DNA of 64,000 bases from Paraburkholderia hospita (GTDB lineage: Bacteria > Pseudomonadota > Gammaproteobacteria > Burkholderiales > Burkholderiaceae): the NCBI RefSeq assembly GCF_002902965.1, contig NZ_CP026107.1, positions 1,054,001 through 1,118,000 on the forward strand, in the 5' to 3' direction. Under the pieces are notes generated by a model. It saw only the letters and a program-made list of their open reading frames with translations. It ran no database searches and had not been told where the DNA came from. Below, piece after piece: positions 1-7,912 of the stretch (positions are counted from its first letter, which is position 1; every line of letters begins with the position of its first letter). The position numbers and the translations under genes were made by a program.

Positions 1-2
1 GC

Positions 3-257
3 GAGGAGTTCGCCGTACTGTTGCCGCGCGTGCTTCCCGACGAGGCGAGGGACCACGCAGAGCGTATCCGCCAGCGCGTCGCGCAGAAAGACGACGCGAC
101 GCTGCCCGGCTATACATGCAGTATCGGTGTCGCGTGCATGGCCGCGAGCGACGCGACCATCGAGCAACTGGCGAGAGATGCCGACGAAGCGCTGTATAAC
201 GCGAAACGCGGCGGGCGTAATTGCGTCCAGCTCAGCGACCACGTGATCCTGATCTAG
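3..257 (+). CDS. Diguanylate cyclase GGDEF domain, C-terminal fragment
   Basis: This is the 3' end of a gene that begins before the window. The first readable codons give EEF, the end of the GG(D/E)EF active-site signature, followed by a typical GGDEF tail: a 'CSIGVA' strand and 'ADEALYNAKRGGRN' near the C-terminus. The family condenses two GTP into cyclic di-GMP. The sensory N-terminus is not visible, so neither signal nor localisation can be stated. Only the last 84 residues are present, and they look intact. A divergent or inactive cyclase cannot be excluded because the two glycines lie outside the window. Confidence 0.85.
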   Translation, partial: EEFAVLLPRVLPDEARDHAERIRQRVAQKDDATLPGYTCSIGVACMAASDATIEQLARDADEALYNAKRGGRNCVQLSDHVILI

Positions 258-328
258 GCGTTCCAGTCGCCTGGGAGGATAGCCGGTGCCTTTCATCCAG
301 CCGTCAGCGCGGCAAGATGGACGATAAT

Positions 329-340
329 ATGGCATTCCAG
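329..340 (+). promoter_or_regulatory. Candidate GntR half-site upstream of the first gntR gene
   Basis: ATGGCATTCCAG matches the operator arm ATGGTATTCCAT (1226-1237) at 10 of 12 positions. It lies 59 bp before the regulator's start codon, where an autoregulatory site would be expected. Only one arm is present, so binding is an inference. Confidence 0.4.
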
Positions 341-399
341 CTTCAGCGTTCGCTTTTCGCGAGCCGAGTTGGGCCTTCGTCCATTTCCTACTGCTGCCT

Positions 400-1086
400 A
401 TGTCAGACCTCAGAATCGACCGCAACGCAAAGACGCTGCGCGAACTTACGCTCGACAAGCTGCGCGGCGCGATCGTGCAAGGATATTTTCGGCCGGGCGC
501 GCGGCTCGTCGAACGGACGCTGTGCGATGAACTGGGCGTGAGCCGGACGGTGGTGCGCGAAGTGCTGCGGCACCTGGAGACGGAAGGGCTCGTCGAGATC
601 GTCGCGCGGCAGGGGCCGATCGTCGCGCGGCTGGACCCGGCGCAGGTCGGCGAAATCTATGAACTGCGCGGTTTGCTCGAAGCCAACGCGGCACGCGCCT
701 GCGCCGAACAGTCGACGCCCGAACTCGTGCAGCAACTGCGCGACATCCGCAAGACCATCGAGGAAGCCTTCGAGAAAGAAGACCTGCCGCGCGTGCTCGA
801 TTACACCGAACGCTTCTACGAGGCGATGTTCGAAGGCGCGCAGAAACATGTGTCGCTGACTGTCGTGAAGACGCTTAACGCGCGTATCAACCGGTTGCGT
901 GCGTTGACTATCGCGGTGCCCGGTCGCGGTGGCGAGTCGAATCGCGAGATGAACAAGCTGCTTGACGCCATCGAGCGGCGCGATGGAGACGCGGCGTCGG
1001 CGGCGTCGTTCGCGCATATCAGGCGCACTGCGGAACTCGCGCTGAACGCGCTCGCGCAGCAGGACGAGTCGACCGACAACGCCTGA
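400..1086 (+). CDS. GntR-family transcriptional regulator, FCD subfamily
   Basis: A 228-residue regulator with an N-terminal winged helix-turn-helix (about residues 12-75; recognition region 'ELGVSRTVVREVLRHLE') and an all-helical FCD effector domain (about residues 85-215). FCD proteins usually bind small carboxylates or related ligands through a metal held by Asp/His residues. Here the usual first His position reads Tyr (RFYEAMF) and the second reads Met (REMNKLL), leaving mainly the last His, so the metal site looks altered. It is paralogous to the regulator at 10703-11398 and the two bracket the catabolic cassette. It probably controls the divergent-looking operator at 1226-1279. The ATG at 400 has only a weak ribosome-binding site, but the N-terminus aligns with that of the paralogue. 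Confidence 0.9.
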   Translation: MSDLRIDRNAKTLRELTLDKLRGAIVQGYFRPGARLVERTLCDELGVSRTVVREVLRHLETEGLVEIVARQGPIVARLDPAQVGEIYELRGLLEANAARACAEQSTPELVQQLRDIRKTIEEAFEKEDLPRVLDYTERFYEAMFEGAQKHVSLTVVKTLNARINRLRALTIAVPGRGGESNREMNKLLDAIERRDGDAASAASFAHIRRTAELALNALAQQDESTDNA

Positions 1087-1115
1087 TCCGCTTCGTTGCT
1101 TCCGCTGTATCCAAG

Positions 1116-1146
1116 GCCGCCGGCATCACCGGCGGTCTTTCTTTTT
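1116..1146 (+). terminator. Rho-independent terminator after gntR
   Basis: A perfect 7-bp GC stem (ccgccgg / ccggcgg, loop catca) is followed by the T-rich run tctttcttttt, 30 bp after the gntR stop codon. It separates the regulator from the cassette transcript. Confidence 0.8.
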
Positions 1147-1225
1147 GCACCTTTCCATCCATTTGCTGCGCCGCACAAGCTTAATGCCACGCCGAAAGCG
1201 TGCCTAAAACAGCTTCGTTCGTATC

Positions 1226-1279
1226 ATGGTATTCCATAATACTTTGGTCCTTGGTGCGGACCATAAGATGGAATACCAT
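1226..1279. promoter_or_regulatory. Inverted-repeat operator of the catabolic cassette
   Basis: ATGGTATTCCAT (1226-1237) and its exact reverse complement ATGGAATACCAT (1268-1279) flank a second, inner inverted repeat, TGGTCC (1245-1250) / GGACCA (1258-1263). Arm centres are 42 bp apart, four helical turns, so two dimers could bind the same DNA face. The site ends 49 bp before the first cassette gene. It is the natural target for one or both GntR regulators. The sequence is plain; which protein binds is inferred. Confidence 0.7.
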
Positions 1280-1328
1280 AATCTCAACAAACAACATTCA
1301 CGGCCTCGGCCCCGTCAGGAGAAACGAT

Positions 1329-1916
1329 ATGAAGCTGGAAGTGCGCAAGCTGGTCACGTACGTCGAAGAGACCTTTATCGAAGGGGGCAAGGCTGCGGCC
1401 CGGCCGCTGAAGCTGATCGGCGCGGCGGCGGTGCTGCGCAACCCGTGGGCGGGACGCGGCTTCGTCGAAGATCTGAAGCCGGAGATTCACGGCCTGGCGC
1501 CCCAACTCGGCGAAATGCTGACGGCTGAAATGCTGCGCGTCGCCGGTTCGGGCGATGCGATCGAAGGGTATGGCAAGGCGGCGATCGTCGGTACGTCGGG
1601 CGAGATCGAGCATGCGTCCGCGCTGATCCATACGCTGCGCTTCGGCAACTACTATCGGAAAGCCGTCGGCGCGAAGAGCTATCTGAGCTTCACGAATCTG
1701 CGCGGCGGCCCGAACTGCCCAATCGCCATTCCGTTGATGCACAAGCACGACGAAGGCATGCGTTCGCACTATCTGACCGTGCAGTTTTCGATCGTCGACG
1801 CCCCTGCGCCCGATGAACTGGTGATCGCGCTCGGCGCATCGATTGGCGGCCGTCCGCATCATCGGATCGGCGACCGCTATCAGGACCTGAAGGAGCTCGA
1901 GTCCAATGAAGCGTGA
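1329..1916 (+). CDS. PF06684 (DUF1185, 'amino acid synthesis') family protein
   Basis: A 195-residue cytosolic protein starting MKLEVRKLVTYVEETFIEGG, the usual opening of the PF06684 family. The ATG at 1329 is chosen because AGGAG lies 6 bp upstream; a longer reading back to 1200 would run through the operator. One member of this family has been solved and has a chorismate-mutase-like fold related to the YjgF/Rid proteins; its reaction is unknown. It is the first gene of the cassette and overlaps the following hydrolase by 11 bp, so the two are translationally coupled. By position it could play the part RutC (a Rid-fold protein) plays in pyrimidine catabolism; that is an inference. Confidence 0.85.
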   Translation: MKLEVRKLVTYVEETFIEGGKAAARPLKLIGAAAVLRNPWAGRGFVEDLKPEIHGLAPQLGEMLTAEMLRVAGSGDAIEGYGKAAIVGTSGEIEHASALIHTLRFGNYYRKAVGAKSYLSFTNLRGGPNCPIAIPLMHKHDEGMRSHYLTVQFSIVDAPAPDELVIALGASIGGRPHHRIGDRYQDLKELESNEA

Positions 1917-2814
1917 GCATGTCTCCGGGCGCACCGTGTCGCGTGGCGAGGCGGCGGGCACGAGCTACAGCGTCTACGCGCCGCAGTCGGTGGATACGCC
2001 CGAGACGGTGGTGCTGGTCCACGGCGTCGGCATGAACCAGAGCGTGTGGGCGCCGCAGATCGATGCGCTGACGGCGGCGTATCAGGTCGTCGTGTACGAC
2101 ATGCTCGGCCACGGCAACAGTACACTGCCGACGCCCGCGCCGACGCTCGACGAATACGCATCGCAACTCGAAACGCTGCTCGACGCGATGCAGATCGAAC
2201 AGGCGCATGTGGTCGGGCATTCGATGGGCGCGCTCGTCGCACTCGAATTTGCGCTCACACATCCGCAACGCACGCTGAGCGTCGTCGCACTGAACGCGGT
2301 GTACGACCGCACGCCCGCACAGCGTGAGGCCGTGATGACGCGTGCCGCGATGCTCGGCGATGCGCCCACGGAGAATCCCGCCGCCGCCGGCGTGGACGCC
2401 ACGCTGTCACGCTGGTTCGGCGATCCGATTCCCGTGCATCTGACGCAATCGGCGCAGGCTGTGCGAGATCTGTTGTTGTCGGTCGATCCCGTCGGCTATG
2501 CACGCACCTATCGGCTCTTCGCCAGTTCGGATGACGCGCACGTTGGCCGCCTTGCAGAACTCGCCGTACCCGCGCTGTTTCTCACGGGCGAGTTCGATCC
2601 GAATTCGAGCCCGTCGATGTCGAGCGCGATGGCCGAGGCCGCGCCATTCGGCCGCGCGGAAGTCATCGCCAATGAACGTCACATGATGAACGTCACCGAT
2701 CCGGCGCGCGTCAACGAACGGCTGCTCGCGTTTCTGACGGAAGCCTCGGCGCAGCGCGCCGCGACAGCAGCGAACGCGCTGCACGGATCGATCTCTGGAG
2801 AACGCCATGACTGA
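1906..2814 (+). CDS. Alpha/beta-fold hydrolase
   Basis: 302 residues. The oxyanion-hole motif 'LVHGVGMNQSVW' and the nucleophile elbow GHSMG (with 'VVGHSMGALVAL') are clear, an acid occurs in 'LTGEFDPNS', and the catalytic His is probably in 'NERHMMN' near the C-terminus. The family hydrolyses ester, amide or C-C bonds; the substrate cannot be read from sequence. It overlaps the upstream PF06684 gene (11 bp) and the downstream flavin reductase (8 bp), so all three are made together. In the Rut pathway an enzyme of this fold (RutD) follows the flavin monooxygenase, which suggests it cleaves an oxidised intermediate here. Confidence 0.88.
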   Translation: MKREHVSGRTVSRGEAAGTSYSVYAPQSVDTPETVVLVHGVGMNQSVWAPQIDALTAAYQVVVYDMLGHGNSTLPTPAPTLDEYASQLETLLDAMQIEQAHVVGHSMGALVALEFALTHPQRTLSVVALNAVYDRTPAQREAVMTRAAMLGDAPTENPAAAGVDATLSRWFGDPIPVHLTQSAQAVRDLLLSVDPVGYARTYRLFASSDDAHVGRLAELAVPALFLTGEFDPNSSPSMSSAMAEAAPFGRAEVIANERHMMNVTDPARVNERLLAFLTEASAQRAATAANALHGSISGERHD

Positions 2815-3763
2815 TGCCGTCAACGAACTGCCTTTCGACATCGCCGATTTTCGCCGCGCGCTCGGCGCGTTCGTGACGGGCGTGACGGTCGTCACGACGA
2901 TCCAGGCCGACGGTTCGCCACGCGGCTTCACGGCGAATTCGTTCACGTCGGTGTCGCTTGATCCGCCGCTGATCCTCGTCTGCATCGCGAAGACGGCATC
3001 GAGTTATCAGGTGTTTTCGCAAGCGCCTCAGTTCGCGGTGAGCGTGCTGGCCGAAGACCAGAAAGCGGTGTCGGGCGTGTTCGCATCGAAGGCCGCCGAC
3101 AAGTTCGCACAAGTCGCGTGGAGTGCGCGCGCAACGGGTGCGCCCGTTGTCGACAACGCAGCCGCGTGTTTTGACTGCACGACGCACGATGTCGTCGATG
3201 CGGGCGATCACATCATATTGATCGGACGTGTGGTCGATTTTCTTCATACCAGCTCGTCGCCGCTCGGTTATTGCCGGGGCGCGTACGTGAACTTCAGCCT
3301 GTCGCAGGATGCACTCGCAGCGGCCGGGCCGCGCGCGCAGGTCGGCGCGATTCTCGAACATCGCGATGGCATCGTGCTGCTCGATACGCCCAAAGGTTTG
3401 CAACTGCCGACTGGCAACAAACTCGAACCCGCAAGCGATGCTGCCAGTCTGCGCGGCGTGCTGGCAAAACTCGGCCTCGACGCGCATCTCGACTTTCTGT
3501 TCGCCGTATTCGAATCGGGCAGCGGCCAGGCACCGAGTGTGCACGTCTATTATCGCGGCCGCGTGATCGACAGCGGCGCAGCGTGGATGGACAGCGCGAT
3601 CCGCATCGTGCCGTTGGCGCAGATTCCGTGGGATGAATTGCACGACGACGCCGTGCGCTCGATGCTTGAACGCTATGTGCGTGAGCGCAGCGAGGATGCC
3701 TTCGGCATCTACGTCGGCGACACGGAAGAGGGCACCGTGCAGACGCTTGCGCTGGCTCACTGA
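2807..3763 (+). CDS. Flavin reductase (FMN-binding split barrel) with an extra C-terminal domain
   Basis: Residues 1-160 form a typical flavin reductase domain: 'FRRALGAFVTGVTVVTT', 'GFTANSFTSVSLDPPL', 'HIILIGRVVDFLH' and 'PLGYCRGAY'. Such enzymes use NAD(P)H to reduce FMN and hand it to a monooxygenase. At 318 residues it is about twice the usual length. The C-terminal half (about 170-318; starts 'VGAILEHRDGIVLLD') has the look of a Nudix-like or effector domain, but no complete Nudix box is visible. It is the natural partner of the luciferase-like monooxygenase at 3880-4923, the next gene. Flavin reductase activity is confident; the role of the second half is unknown. Confidence 0.85.
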   Translation: MTDAVNELPFDIADFRRALGAFVTGVTVVTTIQADGSPRGFTANSFTSVSLDPPLILVCIAKTASSYQVFSQAPQFAVSVLAEDQKAVSGVFASKAADKFAQVAWSARATGAPVVDNAAACFDCTTHDVVDAGDHIILIGRVVDFLHTSSSPLGYCRGAYVNFSLSQDALAAAGPRAQVGAILEHRDGIVLLDTPKGLQLPTGNKLEPASDAASLRGVLAKLGLDAHLDFLFAVFESGSGQAPSVHVYYRGRVIDSGAAWMDSAIRIVPLAQIPWDELHDDAVRSMLERYVRERSEDAFGIYVGDTEEGTVQTLALAH

Positions 3764-3771
3764 ATGCTTTT

Positions 3772-3861
3772 CATGGGACGTGAGTAAGCGCTAAAGCGCT
3801 AACTCACGTCGAGAGCCTTGCATGGGACGAGAGTAAGCGCTAAAGCGCTAACTCTCGTCGA
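3772..3861. repeat. Tandem pair of perfect hairpins between flavin reductase and monooxygenase genes
   Basis: Two 41-bp units with a 49-bp period start CATGGGACG. Each contains a 34-bp hairpin (3777-3810 and 3826-3859) with the core AGTAAGCGCTAAAGCGCTAACT. The units differ at one stem position, T in copy 1 and A in copy 2, and the pairing base on the other arm differs to match (A and T). The units carry no gene. They may act as an RNA processing, stability or attenuation element within the transcript. Confidence 0.85.
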
Positions 3862-3879
3862 CACAGGAGACTGAACATC

Positions 3880-4923
3880 ATGAAGTTTTCACTATTCCTG
3901 CACATGGAGCGATATGACGACACAACGTCGCATCGCGAACTGTTCGATCAGATGACCGAACTCGTGCAGATGGCCGAGCGCGGGGGCTTCGAGACCGCGT
4001 GGATCGGCGAGCATCACGCGATGGAATTCACGATCGCGCCGAACCCGTTCGTCAATCTGTCGTACCTCGCGGCGAAGACGGAGCGTATTCGTCTGGGCAC
4101 GGGCACGGTGATCGCGCCGTTCTGGCATCCGATTCGTCTCGCAGGCGAAGCGGGGATGGTCGACGTAGCGAGCAATGGCCGGCTCGATCTCGGTATCGCA
4201 CGCGGCGCTTATTCATTCGAATATGAGCGCCTGTTGCCAGGGCTGGACGCAATGAGCGCCGGCGCGCGGATGCGCGAACTGGTGCCGGCGTTGCGCAAGC
4301 TCTTCAAAGGCGACTACGAGCATCAAGGCGAATTCTGGTCGTGGCCCAAAACGACGCCCGTGCCGCGCCCGATTCAACAACCGCATCCTCCCATGTGGCT
4401 CGCCGCGCGCGATCCGAACTCGCACGCGTTCGCGGTGGCGAACGGCTGCAACGTTCAGGTGACGTCGCTGGCTTCGGGCGATGCCGAAGTCGTGAGCCTG
4501 ATGGAGCGTTTCAACGCTGCGTGCGCCGCGCACCCCGAGGTGCCGCGTCCGCAGGTGATGATGCTGATGCATACGTTCGTCGGCGCGAATGCGGCGGAAG
4601 TGGATGCAGGCGTGGAAGATCTCGCGACGTTCTATCGCTACTTCAGCAAGTGGTTCAAGAACGAACGTCCCATCGAACAAGGCTTTATCGAGCCGTTGAC
4701 GGATGCAGACGTCGCCATGTTCCCGCAATACTCGTCCGAGTCGATCCGTAAGAACCTCGTGATCGGCGAACCGAAACAGGTGATCGCGCGGCTCAAGGGC
4801 TATGAGGAACTCGGCTACGACCAGTACAGCTTCTGGCTCGACAGTCATATGAGCTTCGAGCGCAAGCGCAAGTCGCTGGAACTGTTCATTTCCGACGTGA
4901 TGCCTGCTTTTGCAACCCGCTGA
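3880..4923 (+). CDS. Luciferase-like (LLM class) flavin-dependent monooxygenase
   Basis: 347 residues with the bacterial-luciferase TIM-barrel pattern: 'MKFSLFLHMERYD' at the start, 'GFETAWIGEHHAMEF', 'RIRLGTGTVIAPFWHPIRLAGE' region, 'GRLDLGIARGAYSFEY' and a C-terminal 'MERFNAAC...VMLMHTFVG' segment. These enzymes use reduced FMN and O2 to hydroxylate or cleave a substrate and need a separate reductase, which is the preceding gene. CAGGAG lies 12 bp before the ATG. The conserved EHH near residue 46 supports a working flavin/substrate pocket. With the reductase, hydrolase and aldehyde dehydrogenase it forms an oxidative degradation pathway for an unidentified, probably nitrogen-containing, compound. 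Confidence 0.9.
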   Translation: MKFSLFLHMERYDDTTSHRELFDQMTELVQMAERGGFETAWIGEHHAMEFTIAPNPFVNLSYLAAKTERIRLGTGTVIAPFWHPIRLAGEAGMVDVASNGRLDLGIARGAYSFEYERLLPGLDAMSAGARMRELVPALRKLFKGDYEHQGEFWSWPKTTPVPRPIQQPHPPMWLAARDPNSHAFAVANGCNVQVTSLASGDAEVVSLMERFNAACAAHPEVPRPQVMMLMHTFVGANAAEVDAGVEDLATFYRYFSKWFKNERPIEQGFIEPLTDADVAMFPQYSSESIRKNLVIGEPKQVIARLKGYEELGYDQYSFWLDSHMSFERKRKSLELFISDVMPAFATR

Positions 4924-4956
4924 CGTCACGCGCTAACAGACAACGGAGTGGCTGAC

Positions 4957-6429
4957 ATGGTCCAGCGGTTCCAGCAATACATCGACGGTGCATTCGAAGA
5001 GGCGCGCGAGCATTTCGACAGCATCGATCCATCGACGGGCGACGTCTGGGCGCAAATGCCCGCCGCGAGCGCGGACGATGTCGACCGCGCGGTGCGCGCC
5101 GCGCATCGCGCATTGAACGACCCGGCGTGGGCGAATCTCACGGCGAGCGCGCGCGGCAAGCTGCTGTACAAACTCGCCGATCTCGTCGCGCAACATGCGC
5201 CACGTCTCGCCGAACTCGAAACGCAGGACACGGGCAAGATCATTCGCGAGACGCGCAGCCAGATTGGGTACGTCGCCGAGTATTACCGCTATTACGCGGG
5301 CGTCGCCGACAAGATTCAGGGCGCGTGGCTGCCCGTCGATAAAGCCGATATGGAAGTGACGCTGCGGCGTGAACCCGTTGGCGTCGTGGCGGGCATCGTG
5401 CCGTGGAATTCGCAACTGTTTCTGTCGGCCGTCAAAGTGGGACCGGCGCTTGCGGCGGGCTGCACGATCGTCCTCAAGGCATCGGAAGAAGGTCCCGCGC
5501 CTTTGCTCGAATTTGCGCGGCTCGTGCAGGAAGCGGGATTTCCGAAGGGCGTCGTCAACATCGTGACGGGCTTCGGCAACGATTGCGGACGCACGCTGAC
5601 GAGCCATCCGCTCGTCTCGCGTATCGCCTTCACGGGCGGACCTGAAACGGCGCGTCACGTGGTACGCAATTCGGCGGAGAACCTCGCGGCGATGTCGCTG
5701 GAACTCGGCGGAAAGTCGCCCGTGCTCGTATTCGACGACGCCGATCTCGACAGCGCATGCAACGCCGTAATCGCGGGCATCTTCGCGGCGACGGGACAAA
5801 GCTGTGTGGCGGGCTCGCGGCTCGTCGTGCAGCGCGGCATTCACGATGCGCTTCTCGAACGTCTCATTGCTAAAGCGCAAACGATCCGCATCGGCAACCC
5901 GCAGGACATGGCAACCGAAATGGGACCGCTGGCGACGCGCCGTCAACTTGAACATATCGAGAACGTGCTGCGCGCGAGTGTCGAAGCGGGCGGGCGCATC
6001 GTAACGGGCGGCAAGCAGCCGGACGGTATCGGCAAGGGCAATTACTTCTTGCCGACCATCGTCGATTGCCCGAATGCGCAGGTGCCGAGCGTGATGGAAG
6101 AACTGTTCGGACCGGTTCTAAGCGTCGTCACATTCGACACGGAAGCCGACGCGATCGCCCTTGCGAACGACACACGCTATGGCCTTGCATCGGGCGTCTT
6201 CACACGCGATCTGACGCGGGCGCATCGGCTCACGCGTGCGTTGCGCGCGGGCATCGTGTGGGTCAACACGTATCGCGCGGTGTCGCCGATCGTGCCGTTC
6301 GGTGGCTATGGTTTGAGTGGGCTTGGACGCGAAGGCGGGCTCGAAGCGGTGCTCGAATACACGCGCACAAAATCGGTCTGGATTCGCACGTCGGATGAGC
6401 CGATCGCCGATCCGTTCGTGATGCGCTAA
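4957..6429 (+). CDS. NAD(P)-dependent aldehyde dehydrogenase
   Basis: 490 residues from the ATG at 4957, chosen over an in-frame GTG at 4948 because GGAG (4945-4948) sits 8 bp before the ATG. Catalytic residues are all present: Asn151 in 'VPWNSQ', Glu249 in 'LELGGKSP' and Cys283 in 'GQSCVAGSR'. The usual 'GYGxSGxGREGG' end motif also occurs ('GYGLSGLGREGG'). It oxidises an aldehyde to the acid, presumably the aldehyde released by the monooxygenase and hydrolase steps. It lies 33 bp after the monooxygenase and 9 bp before the NIPSNAP gene, in one operon. Substrate unknown. Confidence 0.93.
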   Translation: MVQRFQQYIDGAFEEAREHFDSIDPSTGDVWAQMPAASADDVDRAVRAAHRALNDPAWANLTASARGKLLYKLADLVAQHAPRLAELETQDTGKIIRETRSQIGYVAEYYRYYAGVADKIQGAWLPVDKADMEVTLRREPVGVVAGIVPWNSQLFLSAVKVGPALAAGCTIVLKASEEGPAPLLEFARLVQEAGFPKGVVNIVTGFGNDCGRTLTSHPLVSRIAFTGGPETARHVVRNSAENLAAMSLELGGKSPVLVFDDADLDSACNAVIAGIFAATGQSCVAGSRLVVQRGIHDALLERLIAKAQTIRIGNPQDMATEMGPLATRRQLEHIENVLRASVEAGGRIVTGGKQPDGIGKGNYFLPTIVDCPNAQVPSVMEELFGPVLSVVTFDTEADAIALANDTRYGLASGVFTRDLTRAHRLTRALRAGIVWVNTYRAVSPIVPFGGYGLSGLGREGGLEAVLEYTRTKSVWIRTSDEPIADPFVMR

Positions 6430-6438
6430 GGAGCCCGC

Positions 6439-6753
6439 ATGTTCTACGAAATCCGCACGTACCGCATCAGAACGGGTGCCGTGCCTGCCTATCTGAAGCT
6501 GGTCGAGGAAGAAGGCATTGCGTTGCAGAAGCGCTATCTGGGCGAACTGATTGGCTACTTCTTTTCGGAGATCGGTCCGCAGAATCAGATCGTGCATATC
6601 TGGGCCTATCCGAGCCTCGACGAACGCGAACGCCGCCGCGCGGCGCTCGCTGAAGACCCCGCATGGCAGGCCTTTGCGCCGAAGATTCAGGCGCTGATGG
6701 AAGAGATGGAAAACAAGATCATGAAGCCAGCGCGTTTTTCGCCGCTAGCCTGA
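6439..6753 (+). CDS. NIPSNAP family protein
   Basis: 104 residues beginning 'MFYEIRTYRIRTGAVPAYLKLVEEEG', a classical NIPSNAP opening, with 'SEIGPQNQIVHIWAYPSLDERERRRA' in the middle. The fold is a small ferredoxin-like dimeric alpha+beta barrel; bacterial members often sit in catabolic operons with no proven activity. The gene follows the aldehyde dehydrogenase by 9 bp with AAGGAG before its ATG. It may be an isomerase, monooxygenase-like or substrate-binding accessory of the pathway; the sequence does not decide. Confidence 0.88.
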   Translation: MFYEIRTYRIRTGAVPAYLKLVEEEGIALQKRYLGELIGYFFSEIGPQNQIVHIWAYPSLDERERRRAALAEDPAWQAFAPKIQALMEEMENKIMKPARFSPLA

Positions 6754-6829
6754 GAGAGCGCATTTCGACGGGCCGCCCGCTGTACGAATCCCATCGCATC
6801 GACACAAGACATATTCCCTGGAGACAGAC

Positions 6830-7861
6830 ATGAGCAGCAGAAGCACCACGTATTTCGCGCCGCTGATCGCGCTTTGCGCGGCGACGCTCGCGGCAACGCC
6901 GGCCCTCGCCGCGGACCCGATTGTGTTCACGAGCTGGGGCGGCACCACGCAATCGTCGCAGCAGAAGAACTGGGCGGCGCCGTTCACGCAGGCGACGGGC
7001 ATCAACGTGCTGATGGACGGCCCGACCGACTACGGCAAGCTCAAGGCCATGGTGGATAGCGGCAACGTGAACTGGGATGTCGTCGATGTCGAAGGCGATT
7101 TTGCGTATGCGGCGCAACAGGCGGGCCTGATCGAACCCATCGATTACTCCGTCGTGAAGAAGGATGAACTCGACCCGCGCTTCGCGACGCCAGCGGCCGT
7201 AGGCAGCTTCTATTACTCGTTCGTGCTCGGCTATAACAAGGCGAAGTACAAGGACGCGCAGCCATCCACCTGGGCCGATCTGTTCGATACGAAGAAATTC
7301 CCCGGCAAGCGCACGCTCTACAAATGGTCGGCCCCCGGCGTGCTCGAAATCGCGCTGCTCGCCGATGGCGTGCCGCCGAACAAGCTCTATCCGCTCGACC
7401 TCGACCGCGCATTCAAGAAGCTCGACACGATCAAGGGCGACATCGTCTGGTGGAGCGGTGGCGCGCAATCGCAGCAATTGCTCGCATCGGGCGAAGCGCC
7501 TATCGGTATGTTCTGGAACGGGCGCCTGCATGCGCTCGAACAGACGGGCGTGCCCGTCGGCATTTCATGGAACCAGAACCTGACGGCCGCCGACATGCTC
7601 GTGATCCCGAAGTGCGCGAAGCACAAGGCGGAAGCGATGAAGTACCTCGCTGCCGCAACGAGCCCGCAAGCACAGGCGAAGTTCGCAACGGATACGGGTT
7701 ATGCGCCCATCAACGTGAAGTCGGCCGCGCTGATGTCGCCCGCAATCGCGAAGACGCTGCCCGACCAGTACAAGAACTCGCAGATCAATCTCGACATGAA
7801 GTACTGGGCCGAGAATCGCGACGCGATTGCGAAGCGCTGGTACGCGTGGCAGTCCAAGTAA
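6830..7861 (+). CDS. ABC transporter periplasmic binding protein, spermidine/putrescine/opine type
   Basis: 343 residues with a Sec signal peptide (cleavage probably after 'TPALAA', about residue 27). The mature protein begins 'DPIVFTSWGGTTQSSQQKNW', like PotD-type binding proteins. 'YYSFVLGYNKAKYKDAQPSTWADLFD' is also typical. It captures the substrate in the periplasm for the importer encoded next. The gene starts 76 bp after the NIPSNAP gene and has GGAGAC before the ATG. Family relatives bind polyamines, opines or related cationic compounds, which hints at an amine-bearing cassette substrate. Confidence 0.92.
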   Translation: MSSRSTTYFAPLIALCAATLAATPALAADPIVFTSWGGTTQSSQQKNWAAPFTQATGINVLMDGPTDYGKLKAMVDSGNVNWDVVDVEGDFAYAAQQAGLIEPIDYSVVKKDELDPRFATPAAVGSFYYSFVLGYNKAKYKDAQPSTWADLFDTKKFPGKRTLYKWSAPGVLEIALLADGVPPNKLYPLDLDRAFKKLDTIKGDIVWWSGGAQSQQLLASGEAPIGMFWNGRLHALEQTGVPVGISWNQNLTAADMLVIPKCAKHKAEAMKYLAAATSPQAQAKFATDTGYAPINVKSAALMSPAIAKTLPDQYKNSQINLDMKYWAENRDAIAKRWYAWQSK

Positions 7862-7912
7862 GCGTGCTGCACGACAGCGTCGCAATCGTTATCGGAGTGG
7901 ATGGGAGACACC

